Source: Clostridiales bacterium mt11 (GTDB taxonomy: Bacteria > Bacillota > Clostridia > Tissierellales > Tepidimicrobiaceae). Taken from it: 40,315 nt of DNA. This document shows positions 33,974-40,315 of the stretch, one piece after another. The notes under the pieces were generated by a model. It was given only the letters and a program-made list of their open reading frames with translations, did not search any database and had not been told where the DNA came from. Both the position numbers and the translations under genes were made by a program. The stretch is from contig LN874946.1 of assembly GCA_001282665.1 (NCBI GenBank), forward strand, positions 722,725 to 763,039, read 5' to 3'. Within the stretch, counting starts at the first letter, position 1, and each line of letters starts with the position of its first letter.

Positions 33974-35623
33974 TTTTATTATATTTGATATGGCAGGCCA
34001 TACTTCTTCCGTTTCGAATCCTTTTCTCCAAGAAGCTAACCCTGCTAAATCATACTTATTTACCAAAGATGATTTTAATTGAAGGGACTTAGCATCTTCA
34101 ATCCATATTTTATAATCTACTCCATCGATTATAGTTTCGCCATAGTATTGTCCACTTTGTTCATTCCATTCTAATGTTATATTATTATCTTCTATGAACT
34201 GATTTGCTGATTCCATTGACAAAGCTTGAGAAGATACCTTTTCTTCATCATCAGTCTTTTCTACTTTCCATAACCTTGTATAAAACGGTATACCTAGTAC
34301 TAACTTTTCATTTGGTATCTCTTCCAATACATTGATAATACTCTCTTCAACCCACCTGTATTCAGCAACTGAACCCGCTACTGGACTACTTGCCCAGTGT
34401 TGGTCATATGCCATCAGCATAATATAATCTACTATCTCAGATAAACTTTTCCTATCAAAACATAAAGACCAATTTTCAGCGGTAGACAGAGGGGTTACAT
34501 CCATGGATACAGTCATTTTCTTCTCTTTAAAAATTGGATATAGTTCTCGTACAAACTGAGTTAATAACTCTTTGTCCTTCAAATAAATGTTCTCAAAGTC
34601 TATATTTATTCCATCTGCATTATAATCTTCATAAATATTAACCATTTTCTTAATTACTTCTTCACGGGATTTGCTGCTGGATAGAATCTCATGGGTTAAG
34701 TCAGGATTAAAACCATTATCGATTAAAGGCCAAATTTCATATCCCAGTAATTTATATTTTTTTACATATTCAATATTACCCTTATCTAATATATTACCTT
34801 CCTTATCAAGAATTGAAAACCATGTAGGAGATACTACATTTATTCCATATATATGACCAATACTATCTAAATCCGTTGATTTCTTATTGGTATAGTCCCA
34901 TGTCAAGTTTATTTTTTCGCTAATTTCAGTGTTCTTCTCTATAGGCTTAGCTTCAACTTTATATATATCTTTTGAGAGGGCTACCTTTATATATTTTTTC
35001 TCGATGTACCCTACGATTCCATCATAAGTCCTAACCTTATACCAATCCTTTAACTCTTCAAATACTAAAACCGACGTTTCCACTGGAATATCTTTTAAAA
35101 GGATGGGAGACTTTCTATCATGATTGATTCTAATATCTGCCCCTTCTATTATTACCTCTCCTTGTATATAATTAGAATTCCTTCTATCCACTGTCACCAC
35201 ATTAGTATCCTCAATATAATCGATATGGACATCATAGTTATTAATCAGTATTTCATCTGGAATATATGGTAGTTCATCTACTATTTTGATTGGAGTATTT
35301 ATATAGAAATCTTTATTATTTACAGTCGCTTTATTATCATCTACTCTATATCTTATAACCCTATCTCTATTTGTAAATATAACCATACCATCGTCAGAAT
35401 CATAATATAGGGCTTGGTCTAATTTTTCTTTGACAATATCAAAAGAAATATATATTACCTTGTCCTCTTTAATTACAGGCACCTTTTCATTAAATACGCT
35501 ATCTTCAATCACTAAATATATCTCATCAGAGATTGAAATCACTTCATCATTAGGTTTTTGGGTATAGCAACAGATGGATATAAAAGCTATTAATATCATA
35601 ATTACAATAATAGTTTTCTTCAC
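33965..35623 (-). CDS. Glycoside hydrolase family 18 protein with stalk and SH3 domains
   Basis: A 552-residue exported protein. The signal anchor is residues 4-20. A copper-amine-oxidase-N-like stalk spans about residues 36-148, an SH3-type domain about 160-215 and the GH18 barrel about 240-550. The catalytic motif is DGINIDFE (D337, D342, E344), and MLMAYDQHWASSP holds the conserved MxYD. It resembles YaaH/SleL spore-cortex N-acetylglucosaminidases and related cell-wall hydrolases. GTG 35623 follows GGGGGAG; the longer frame to 35674 adds 17 residues before the signal and is unlikely. Substrate and spore role are inferred. Confidence 0.9.
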   Translation of the reverse strand: MKKTIIVIMILIAFISICCYTQKPNDEVISISDEIYLVIEDSVFNEKVPVIKEDKVIYISFDIVKEKLDQALYYDSDDGMVIFTNRDRVIRYRVDDNKATVNNKDFYINTPIKIVDELPYIPDEILINNYDVHIDYIEDTNVVTVDRRNSNYIQGEVIIEGADIRINHDRKSPILLKDIPVETSVLVFEELKDWYKVRTYDGIVGYIEKKYIKVALSKDIYKVEAKPIEKNTEISEKINLTWDYTNKKSTDLDSIGHIYGINVVSPTWFSILDKEGNILDKGNIEYVKKYKLLGYEIWPLIDNGFNPDLTHEILSSSKSREEVIKKMVNIYEDYNADGINIDFENIYLKDKELLTQFVRELYPIFKEKKMTVSMDVTPLSTAENWSLCFDRKSLSEIVDYIMLMAYDQHWASSPVAGSVAEYRWVEESIINVLEEIPNEKLVLGIPFYTRLWKVEKTDDEEKVSSQALSMESANQFIEDNNITLEWNEQSGQYYGETIIDGVDYKIWIEDAKSLQLKSSLVNKYDLAGLASWRKGFETEEVWPAISNIIKLN

Positions 35624-35773
35624 ACCACTCCCCCTTGTCCAATTAATTGTTTTGTTTAAAATCTTTAAATCCAATGATAATAATTATATCATATTGTTAT
35701 TTAATATTTGTTGGAATTTCTAGCATTTTGTATATTTTTATATATGTTATCAATTATGAGCAAATCTATTATG

Positions 35774-35812
35774 ATTTATAAACTTATATAAATCATATAT
35801 AAGTTTATAAAT
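35774..35812 (-). terminator. 17-pair AT-rich hairpin past the methyltransferase gene
   Basis: ATTTATAAACTTATATA pairs exactly with TATATAAGTTTATAAAT around a five-base loop. It lies about 50 bases after the methyltransferase stop and upstream of the GH18 gene. No G-C-rich core, so termination is uncertain. Confidence 0.45.
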
Positions 35813-35862
35813 AAATCCCTATAATCATCATAATCACAAGGATTTATATGTATCAAATAAAA

Positions 35863-36627
35863 TTACTCTTTAATTGCATAAATAGAAAACTCACCTGGCA
35901 ATTTTTTATTTTCAAAATTAGGATGCCTGTTAAATTCTTTTATTACAAATCCTGCCTTAATAACTGAATTTATGATTTCACTTAGGGTATAAAAACGTAA
36001 GGAACAGTCTAGAAATAAATTTTGCTCTTCTTCTGGAAAAAAGCTTTTATATGCTACATTGCAATAATGAGTATGTGTATCGAAATAGTCTCCCTCTGTT
36101 TGGGAAACGCTCATCATCGATGAACCATTAAGATTAATTTTCCTAAAAGGATGGAAATCACTTAAAATTAATTTTCCACCTGACTTTAGTATTGAAAACA
36201 ATTTACCTAAAAAGCTATTGATATCATGAAAATAATGTAAAACTCCACCTTCCAAATATGTCATATCAAAATATGAAGAATATTTTTTTAGATTAACATC
36301 ATAAAAGTTTCCTACCTCATATTGGATTTGAACTCCTGCACATTCAGCCAATTCCAGTGCATAACGTTTATTTTCTTCTGATATGTCGAAGACCCTTACA
36401 TTAGCACCTAAAAGTGCTAGAGGTACTGCAATTCTTCCATTAGAACCACATACATTTGATATCTTCAAATTTTCTATATCCTCAAAATATTTTTGATGGT
36501 ATCGCAAACGGGTTTTTGGGTCCTTCATAATATATTCTGCCTTTTGTTTTGGACTCCCTTGACTACACCAAAATTCATAAGCACGATATTCCCATGCAGC
36601 TTTATTCCTAGTACTGTGTTTCCTCAT
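35863..36627 (-). CDS. Class I SAM-dependent methyltransferase
   Basis: A 254-residue Rossmann-fold methyltransferase. The SAM motif is VCGSNGRIAVPLALLGANV near residue 60, an atypical form of the usual acidic-GxGxG. An acidic residue ends strand 2 (VRVFDIS), and YLEGGVLHYFHDINSF and LKSGGKLILSDFHPF follow. Substrate is unknown. GGAGGTG precedes the ATG. Several arginine codons are CGT/CGA, less usual for this window, hinting at transfer. It forms part of an accessory patch with DUF6483 and GNAT genes. Confidence 0.9.
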   Translation of the reverse strand: MRKHSTRNKAAWEYRAYEFWCSQGSPKQKAEYIMKDPKTRLRYHQKYFEDIENLKISNVCGSNGRIAVPLALLGANVRVFDISEENKRYALELAECAGVQIQYEVGNFYDVNLKKYSSYFDMTYLEGGVLHYFHDINSFLGKLFSILKSGGKLILSDFHPFRKINLNGSSMMSVSQTEGDYFDTHTHYCNVAYKSFFPEEEQNLFLDCSLRFYTLSEIINSVIKAGFVIKEFNRHPNFENKKLPGEFSIYAIKE

Positions 36628-36808
36628 ATCAACACCTCCAAAATAATATTTATTTTAGAACATTCAAATATATATAGTGACAGAATTTATAAATTTATTG
36701 TTCCCTTTAAAATTTCACAATCTCTATATTTCCATTTTTGCTTTCCTAATAATATCTTCATATCAGTTATTTCTCTTTTATTATATGGATAATCTTTTTA
36801 TTCTTAAT

Positions 36809-37195
36809 TTACTCTAGAAAAGGGATTCCATTCTGTAGTCCGAATTCTTTTGCTATATCCTTTAATCCATCCACTATTTCCCCTCGAGAAAAATTACTTT
36901 CCTCCAAAAATTCATCATCTAAGTGATTTAATCTATTATAAAAATCTAATGCCAATTCTATATGTTTTTTATTCTCAGTATCTAGATTTTCAAATAATAG
37001 ATTTTCAGCTTTATTTATTTCACCTAATTTTATTAACTTCAATAATTCACTATGAAGATAATCAGTTTGAGAGTCCTCCTTCTCATACACTAAATCATAA
37101 TTCGTCTCATCTACATCTTTAATATGTAGAAAAATTTTTGCTAAAAACTTTATCGATTCTCTTATTAATCTCATTATATAATCCTGTTTATACAT
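36809..37195 (-). CDS. DUF6483 family protein
   Basis: A 128-residue soluble helical protein. MYKQDYIMRLIRESIKFLAK at the N terminus and a later tetratricopeptide-like stretch (LLKLIKLGEINKAENLLFEN) match what I recall of DUF6483, a Clostridia family without known function. AAAGGA lies about ten bases upstream of the ATG. It stands alone between the methyltransferase and the divergent GNAT gene. Confidence 0.75.
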   Translation of the reverse strand: MYKQDYIMRLIRESIKFLAKIFLHIKDVDETNYDLVYEKEDSQTDYLHSELLKLIKLGEINKAENLLFENLDTENKKHIELALDFYNRLNHLDDEFLEESNFSRGEIVDGLKDIAKEFGLQNGIPFLE

Positions 37196-37543
37196 AAAAT
37201 CACATTCCTTTCATAAACAAATAAGATTTGATAATAATTATAACATGGATTAGTATTATATACAATTAATGGCAAGGATACAGCAATTTTGTAATGTTAC
37301 TTTAGAAAATGTGTATAAAAGTCAATCAAAGTTTGAACATTGCAGCTTTTCAAATTATATGGTACTATTTACTATATTAAATAAAAGCGAGGTGGACAAA
37401 ATAACAGTCCTAATAAACCAAAACACCATTTTGTCCATCAAATAAGAATTTCATCTTCGTTCAAATGTAGATAGGATTGTCGTCTCTGATTTTACTAGAG
37501 GTTGTTTTTATATCCGAAAATTATTTAAAAGAGGTGAAAATAA
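37196..37543. other. Gene-free stretch upstream of the tandem GNAT gene
   Basis: 348 bases. The inverted repeat TGGACAAAAT (37393-37402) and ATTTTGTCCA (37428-37437) is the clearest element; it has a 25-base spacer. I see no coding frame and no consensus promoter. Confidence 0.5.
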
Positions 37544-38506
37544 TTGTTAAAGGAGCAAAATTCAGATAAGGACATTATTATAATTTCAATAAGCGATTTT
37601 CTCACAAACGAACTTGCACAAAAAATAAGCCTGTTACAGTGGCATACATATAATCCAAAGTATGTCAATAAAATTAAGGAATTTATTTATGAAGGCAAAT
37701 ATCTTTCCGACTGTTTTAATGTAGTGGCTACAAATGCAGCAGATGATGTCATCGGATGGCTTTATTGTCTTAAAAGTCAGGAAAATCCAAAACTTTGGTA
37801 TTATGGAAACCTTTTTATATCTCCAAACTATCGGAAACTGAAAATTGGAACAAAAATGGTAGAGGCAGCACAGAAAAAATTAATAGAACAGGGTGCTGAA
37901 GTTCTTCGTTGTTATGTCGATTCATTAGATACAGTAAGTATTCATTTTCAAAAATCTATTGGATTTAAAGAAAAGCCATATGAGAATTTTAACTCTTTTT
38001 TAAACAAAGGAAATTCCATGTTCGAATTAATCCTGACTCCCCAATTCGAAGTTATCCCCGCAACAATAAATGAAGCAATATTCGTTTATATGTTTTATAC
38101 TCAAAATATTGATGCATTGCATGGAAAAGAAATTCCGCTTTCCGAGTGGAAAAAAATCCTTGAAAAAGATGATCCTGACGAACAAAATTTTCTTATTTGC
38201 AGAGGAGTCATTCCTCTTGCATGGCTACGAATCAATGGACTTTTAAATAATGATATGGCATGGATAAGTATGCTTATAGTCACCAACATTAGACAACATC
38301 AAGGCATAGGTACATTTGCTGTCCGTTTTGCAGAAGACTATGCAAAATCAAAGGGTTTCATAAAAATGGGTATACATACTACCGATGATAATATCCCAGC
38401 ACAGAACCTTTATAAAAAATGCGGCTATACCATAACCGAATATGGCAATTGCACCACCGGAGATGGAGTAGGTCGTAAAGGGTATACATTTGAAAAAGTA
38501 TTTTAA
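37544..38506 (+). CDS. Tandem GNAT-family N-acetyltransferase
   Basis: A 320-residue protein made of two GNAT domains. The first (about residues 1-160) has the acetyl-CoA loop in LFISPNYRKLKIGTKMVEAA; the second (about 165-320) has RQHQGIGTFAVRFAEDYAK and DDNIPAQNLYKKCGY. Substrate is unknown; antibiotic, polyamine or peptide acetylation are all possible. TTG 37544 lies seven bases after GAGGTG. Five of seven arginine codons are CGN, against one of seven in sfsA, which suggests recent acquisition. Confidence 0.88.
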   Translation: MLKEQNSDKDIIIISISDFLTNELAQKISLLQWHTYNPKYVNKIKEFIYEGKYLSDCFNVVATNAADDVIGWLYCLKSQENPKLWYYGNLFISPNYRKLKIGTKMVEAAQKKLIEQGAEVLRCYVDSLDTVSIHFQKSIGFKEKPYENFNSFLNKGNSMFELILTPQFEVIPATINEAIFVYMFYTQNIDALHGKEIPLSEWKKILEKDDPDEQNFLICRGVIPLAWLRINGLLNNDMAWISMLIVTNIRQHQGIGTFAVRFAEDYAKSKGFIKMGIHTTDDNIPAQNLYKKCGYTITEYGNCTTGDGVGRKGYTFEKVF

Positions 38507-38543
38507 TATTGCTACTACTTGATAAAGGGACGGAGGCATTATC

Positions 38544-38687
38544 ATGTATGTTCTGAAAAGTGTAGAGAAAGAATCAGCAAATATATTTGATAATATAATT
38601 AAAAATAGTGAAAACAGCACGGAAAGTGGCACAAATGAGGATAATTTAATAGTTGTTAAAAAAAGCTCCTGCAAAAATAATAAATAA
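38544..38687 (+). CDS. Small hypothetical protein, 47 residues
   Basis: ATG 38544 follows GGAGG by seven bases and lies 37 bases after the GNAT stop on the same strand, so it could be co-translated. The product is hydrophilic, begins MYVLKSVEKESANIFDNI and is rich in Asn, Ser and Lys. I recognise no family; it may be the remnant of a longer gene. The good ribosome binding site is the main evidence. Confidence 0.4.
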   Translation: MYVLKSVEKESANIFDNIIKNSENSTESGTNEDNLIVVKKSSCKNNK

Positions 38688-38810
38688 AGTATTTAAACTT
38701 GATTCAGAGCCTAAAAATACAGATATGAAATAGATGTATTTATTATTTTTTCTTAAATCTGTCCCCAATTTGTGCCCAAAACGTCATTATGTAAACCAAA
38801 GTATGTAAAA

Positions 38811-38842
38811 ATAAAAACCCTGCAACAGTTGAAATTGCAAGG
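38811..38842 (-). terminator. Terminator of the tRNA gene cluster
   Basis: On the minus strand CCTTGCAA pairs with TTGCAGGG (one G-U) around a nine-base loop, followed by TTTTTAT. It lies seven bases past the 3' end of tRNA-Arg. Confidence 0.88.
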
Positions 38843-38849
38843 TTTCGTA

Positions 38850-38926
38850 TGGTGTACCTACAGGGACTCGAACCCTGAGCCTCCTGATTCGTAGTCAGAC
38901 ACTCTATCCAGTTGAGCTATAGGTAC
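38850..38926 (-). tRNA. tRNA-Arg (ACG)
   Basis: 77 bases with CCA encoded. The anticodon loop CTACGAA gives ACG, read as ICG after deamination. The acceptor GTACCTA/TAGGTAC and the T arm GGTTCGAGTCC are intact. Last gene of the cluster. Confidence 0.97.
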
Positions 38927-38938
38927 ATATATTAAAGT

Positions 38939-39013
<75 letters not shown>

Positions 39014-39146
39014 GTGATTAAATTTGGTTGGTAAAAAAACTTTAGTAACAATATTAGCGACCCCGACTAAGCAACTCACATGAAAAGGTTTTGTTTTTAT
39101 CTTTAATTTAAAATTCACAATTTTTAATCCATAGGGTTAAATAAAA

Positions 39147-39220
39147 TGGAGCGGGTGAAGGGAATCGAACCCTCGCAACCAGCTTGGAAGGCTGGGGCTC
39201 TACCACTGAGCTACACCCGC
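39147..39220 (-). tRNA. tRNA-Gly (TCC)
   Basis: 74 bases with CCA encoded. The loop CTTCCAA gives TCC; acceptor GCGGGTG/CACCCGC; T arm GGTTCGATTCC. Confidence 0.97.
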
Positions 39221-39274
39221 ATACATCAGTCAATTTATAATACTCAGAAACATTGTATTTCTGAGCTAAAATAA

Positions 39275-39349
39275 TGGAGCGGAAGACGGGATTCGAACCC
39301 GCGGCCCTCGCCTTGGCAAGGCGATGCTCTACCACTGAGCCACTTCCGC
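39275..39349 (-). tRNA. tRNA-Gly (GCC)
   Basis: 75 bases with CCA encoded. The loop TTGCCAA gives GCC; acceptor GCGGAAG/CTTCCGC. A CTCAGAAA/TTTCTGAG hairpin (39243-39265) separates it from the other tRNA-Gly. Confidence 0.97.
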
Positions 39350-39366
39350 ATACCGCATATTTAAAT

Positions 39367-39452
39367 TGGTGGAGGAGACTGGATTCGAACCAGTGAAGGC
39401 TTAGCCAACGGATTTACAGTCCGTCCCCTTTAGCCAACTCGGGAACTCCTCC
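39367..39452 (-). tRNA. tRNA-Tyr (GTA)
   Basis: 86 bases with a long variable arm and CCA encoded. The loop CTGTAAA gives GTA. A substrate of QueA/Tgt modification at position 34. Confidence 0.97.
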
Positions 39453-39465
39453 TCAAAAGTGTTTT

Positions 39466-39541
39466 TGGAGCTGGTGAGAGGACTTGAACCCCCAACCTAC
39501 TGATTACAAGTCAGTTGCTCTGCCAATTGAGCTACACCAGC
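39466..39541 (-). tRNA. tRNA-Thr (TGT)
   Basis: 76 bases with CCA encoded. The loop CTTGTAA gives TGT; acceptor GCTGGTG/CACCAGC. It should carry t6A/ct6A37, the TcdA product. Confidence 0.97.
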
Positions 39542-39655
39542 TTATAGAATTGATAATTGACGATTGACAGTTGACAATTATCAAGGTCTATCTTTTGGGC
39601 CTTTCTGACGACCTTTGGTCGTCTCTACGATGGTTCTAACTTTCAATTGATTAAA
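39542..39655. repeat. tRNA spacer element (Thr-Asp) with shared core
   Basis: Contains the core GGTCTATCTTTT (39585-39596) and a perfect hairpin GACGACC-TTT-GGTCGTC (39607-39623), flanked by AATTGA/TCAATT-rich sequence. The core recurs in the next three spacers. Confidence 0.6.
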
Positions 39656-39732
39656 TGGCGACCTGGAAGGGACTCGAACCCTCGACCTCCAGCGTGACAG
39701 GCTGGCATTCTAACCAACTGAACTACCAGGCC
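39656..39732 (-). tRNA. tRNA-Asp (GTC)
   Basis: 77 bases with CCA encoded. The loop CTGTCAC gives GTC. It is the cognate tRNA of AspS and the presumed ligand of the aspS T-box. Its G34 is a Tgt target. Confidence 0.97.
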
Positions 39733-39739
39733 ACATATC

Positions 39740-39808
39740 AATTGACAATTAACAGTTGACAATTATTCAGGTCTATCTTTTGAGTCTTTTAATTGTACAT
39801 TGTCAATT
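39740..39808. repeat. tRNA spacer element (Asp-Val) with shared core
   Basis: The inverted arms AATTGACAAT (39740-39749) and ATTGTCAATT (39799-39808) enclose the core GGTCTATCTTTTGAGTC (39770-39786). Confidence 0.65.
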
Positions 39809-39814
39809 AGTTAA

Positions 39815-39890
39815 TGGTGGGCGCAATAGGGCTCGAACCTATGACCCCCTGCTTGTAAGGCAGGTGCTCTCCCAGCTGAGCTATGCGCCC
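39815..39890 (-). tRNA. tRNA-Val (TAC)
   Basis: 76 bases with CCA encoded. The loop CTTACAA gives TAC; acceptor GGGCGCA/TGCGCCC. Confidence 0.97.
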
Positions 39891-39896
39891 TTATTT

Positions 39897-39953
39897 AATT
39901 GACAATTGTTAATGTCTATCTTTTAAGTCTTTTTTGTTTTTTAATTGTCAATT
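39897..39953. repeat. tRNA spacer element (Val-Glu) with shared core
   Basis: The inverted arms AATTGACAATT (39897-39907) and AATTGTCAATT (39943-39953) enclose the core TGTCTATCTTTTAAGTC (39913-39929). Confidence 0.65.
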
Positions 39954-39960
39954 GTTTAAA

Positions 39961-40035
39961 TGGTGACCCTACCGGGATTCGAACCCGGGATACCGCCGTG
40001 AAAGGGCGATGTCTTAACCGCTTGACCATAGGGCC
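39961..40035 (-). tRNA. tRNA-Glu (TTC)
   Basis: 75 bases with CCA encoded. The loop CTTTCAC gives TTC; acceptor GGCCCTA/TAGGGTC. Confidence 0.97.
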
Positions 40036-40058
40036 ATGTATTGCTTCGCAAAATTTTG

Positions 40059-40110
40059 AATTTTGAATGTTTTGGGTCTATCTTCAAGGTCATCCTTTTA
40101 ATTCAAAATT
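40059..40110. repeat. tRNA spacer element (Glu-Met) with shared core
   Basis: The inverted arms AATTTTGAAT (40059-40068) and ATTCAAAATT (40101-40110) enclose GGGTCTATCTTCAAGGTC (40074-40091). The arms differ from the neighbouring spacers while the core is kept. A 17-base stretch at 40105-40121 recurs at 39110-39126. Confidence 0.6.
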
Positions 40111-40135
40111 CACAATTTTTATCAAAGATAAATAA

Positions 40136-40212
40136 TGGTAGCGGCGAACGGATTTGAACCGCTGACACTGCGGGTATGAACCGCATGCTCTAGCCAACTG
40201 AGCTACGCCGCC
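40136..40212 (-). tRNA. tRNA-Met (CAT), elongator type
   Basis: 77 bases with CCA encoded. The loop TTCATAC gives CAT. The G1-U72 acceptor end and the D arm TAGCTCAGTTGGCTAGAGC resemble the elongator of Bacillus; the three G-C pairs and unpaired C1 of an initiator are absent. First gene of the cluster within the window. Confidence 0.93.
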
Positions 40213-40315
40213 ATATGTATGATTGTCCTTAAAAAGTAATTAAAAAATAATGGTTGCACCCTTCGGATACTCCTAATCGTATGTCTTCGCTATGCTCAGA
40301 CAGAAAATTTGGTTG

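Noticed and set aside
38348..38674. A 108-residue minus-strand frame antisense to the GNAT gene and the small ORF.
   Set aside because: It has no ribosome binding site and overlaps a clear GNAT coding sequence.
38740..38849. A possible integrase tail on the minus strand, with a frame ending LGTNWGQI before a stop.
   Set aside because: Only about 15 codons are in frame, there is no catalytic motif and no upstream coding sequence, so it cannot be told from chance.
39108..39335. A 75-residue minus-strand frame running across two tRNA-Gly genes.
   Set aside because: It is translated through tRNA sequence, a well-known source of false proteins.
40236..40315. A possible further tRNA ending in ACCA at the right edge.
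   Set aside because: The sequence lacks a T arm with GTTCRA and any cloverleaf; the ACCA is coincidental. It may be an intergenic repeat, but I see only one copy.

Overview
The window is a low-GC, gene-dense stretch of a Gram-positive anaerobe. I place it in the Clostridia/Tissierellia, because it carries the SCIFF peptide and its radical SAM maturase, two T-box leaders, the block ruvCAB-DUF2905-spoIID-like-queA-tgt-yajC, a BofC-like protein, the HemZ type of coproporphyrinogen oxidase, AGGAGG ribosome binding sites and many TTG/GTG starts. SpoIID-like and BofC-like genes suggest an endospore former. The genus cannot be fixed from this sequence alone.

Layout. 1-3000: the 5' end of der, a PDZ/radical SAM DUF512 gene and glyA, all on the minus strand. 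3000-4345: a two-gene ThrE-type threonine/serine exporter on the plus strand. 4342-7641: csoR-like, rseC-like, tcdA and aspS (minus); aspS has its own promoter and an Asp-specific T-box leader (7655-7920). 7939-12922: hemZ, a 56-aa HTH protein, an MBL hydrolase, dtd and rel. 13082-17487: recJ-like, lapA-like, secF and secD. 17549-19125: SCIFF maturase and the 46-aa SCIFF precursor, separated by a hairpin attenuator. 19195-26035: TIGR04086, yajC, tgt, queA, spoIID-like, DUF2905, ruvB, ruvA, ruvC. 26119-28975: BofC-like, CBS-ACT, an unrecognised 243-aa protein and an MltG-like protein. 29023-30360: asnA behind an Asn-specific T-box. 30380-32995: DUF3006, a ComEC-like MBL lipoprotein, a zinc phospholipase C-like protein and a macrodomain protein. 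33287-35623: sfsA (plus) converging on a GH18/SH3 protein. 35863-38687: an accessory patch with a methyltransferase, a DUF6483 protein, a tandem GNAT and a small ORF. 38850-40212: ten minus-strand tRNA genes (Met, Glu, Val, Asp, Thr, Tyr, Gly-GCC, Gly-TCC, Cys, Arg in transcription order), ending at a terminator.

Function. Most of the window is housekeeping: translation and tRNA maturation (aspS, dtd, tcdA, queA, tgt, tRNAs), recombination and repair (ruvABC, recJ-like), protein export (secDF, yajC), the stringent response (rel) and amino acid supply (glyA, asnA, exporter). AspS and AsnA are both predicted to be induced when their cognate tRNA is uncharged.

I did not find a clear new multi-gene system. 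The best leads are the SCIFF operon with its built-in attenuator, the 56-aa HTH gene and the BofC-like gene (both with hairpins over the ribosome binding site), the unrecognised 243-aa gene beside a CBS-ACT sensor, and a repeated core with changing palindromic arms in four consecutive tRNA spacers.
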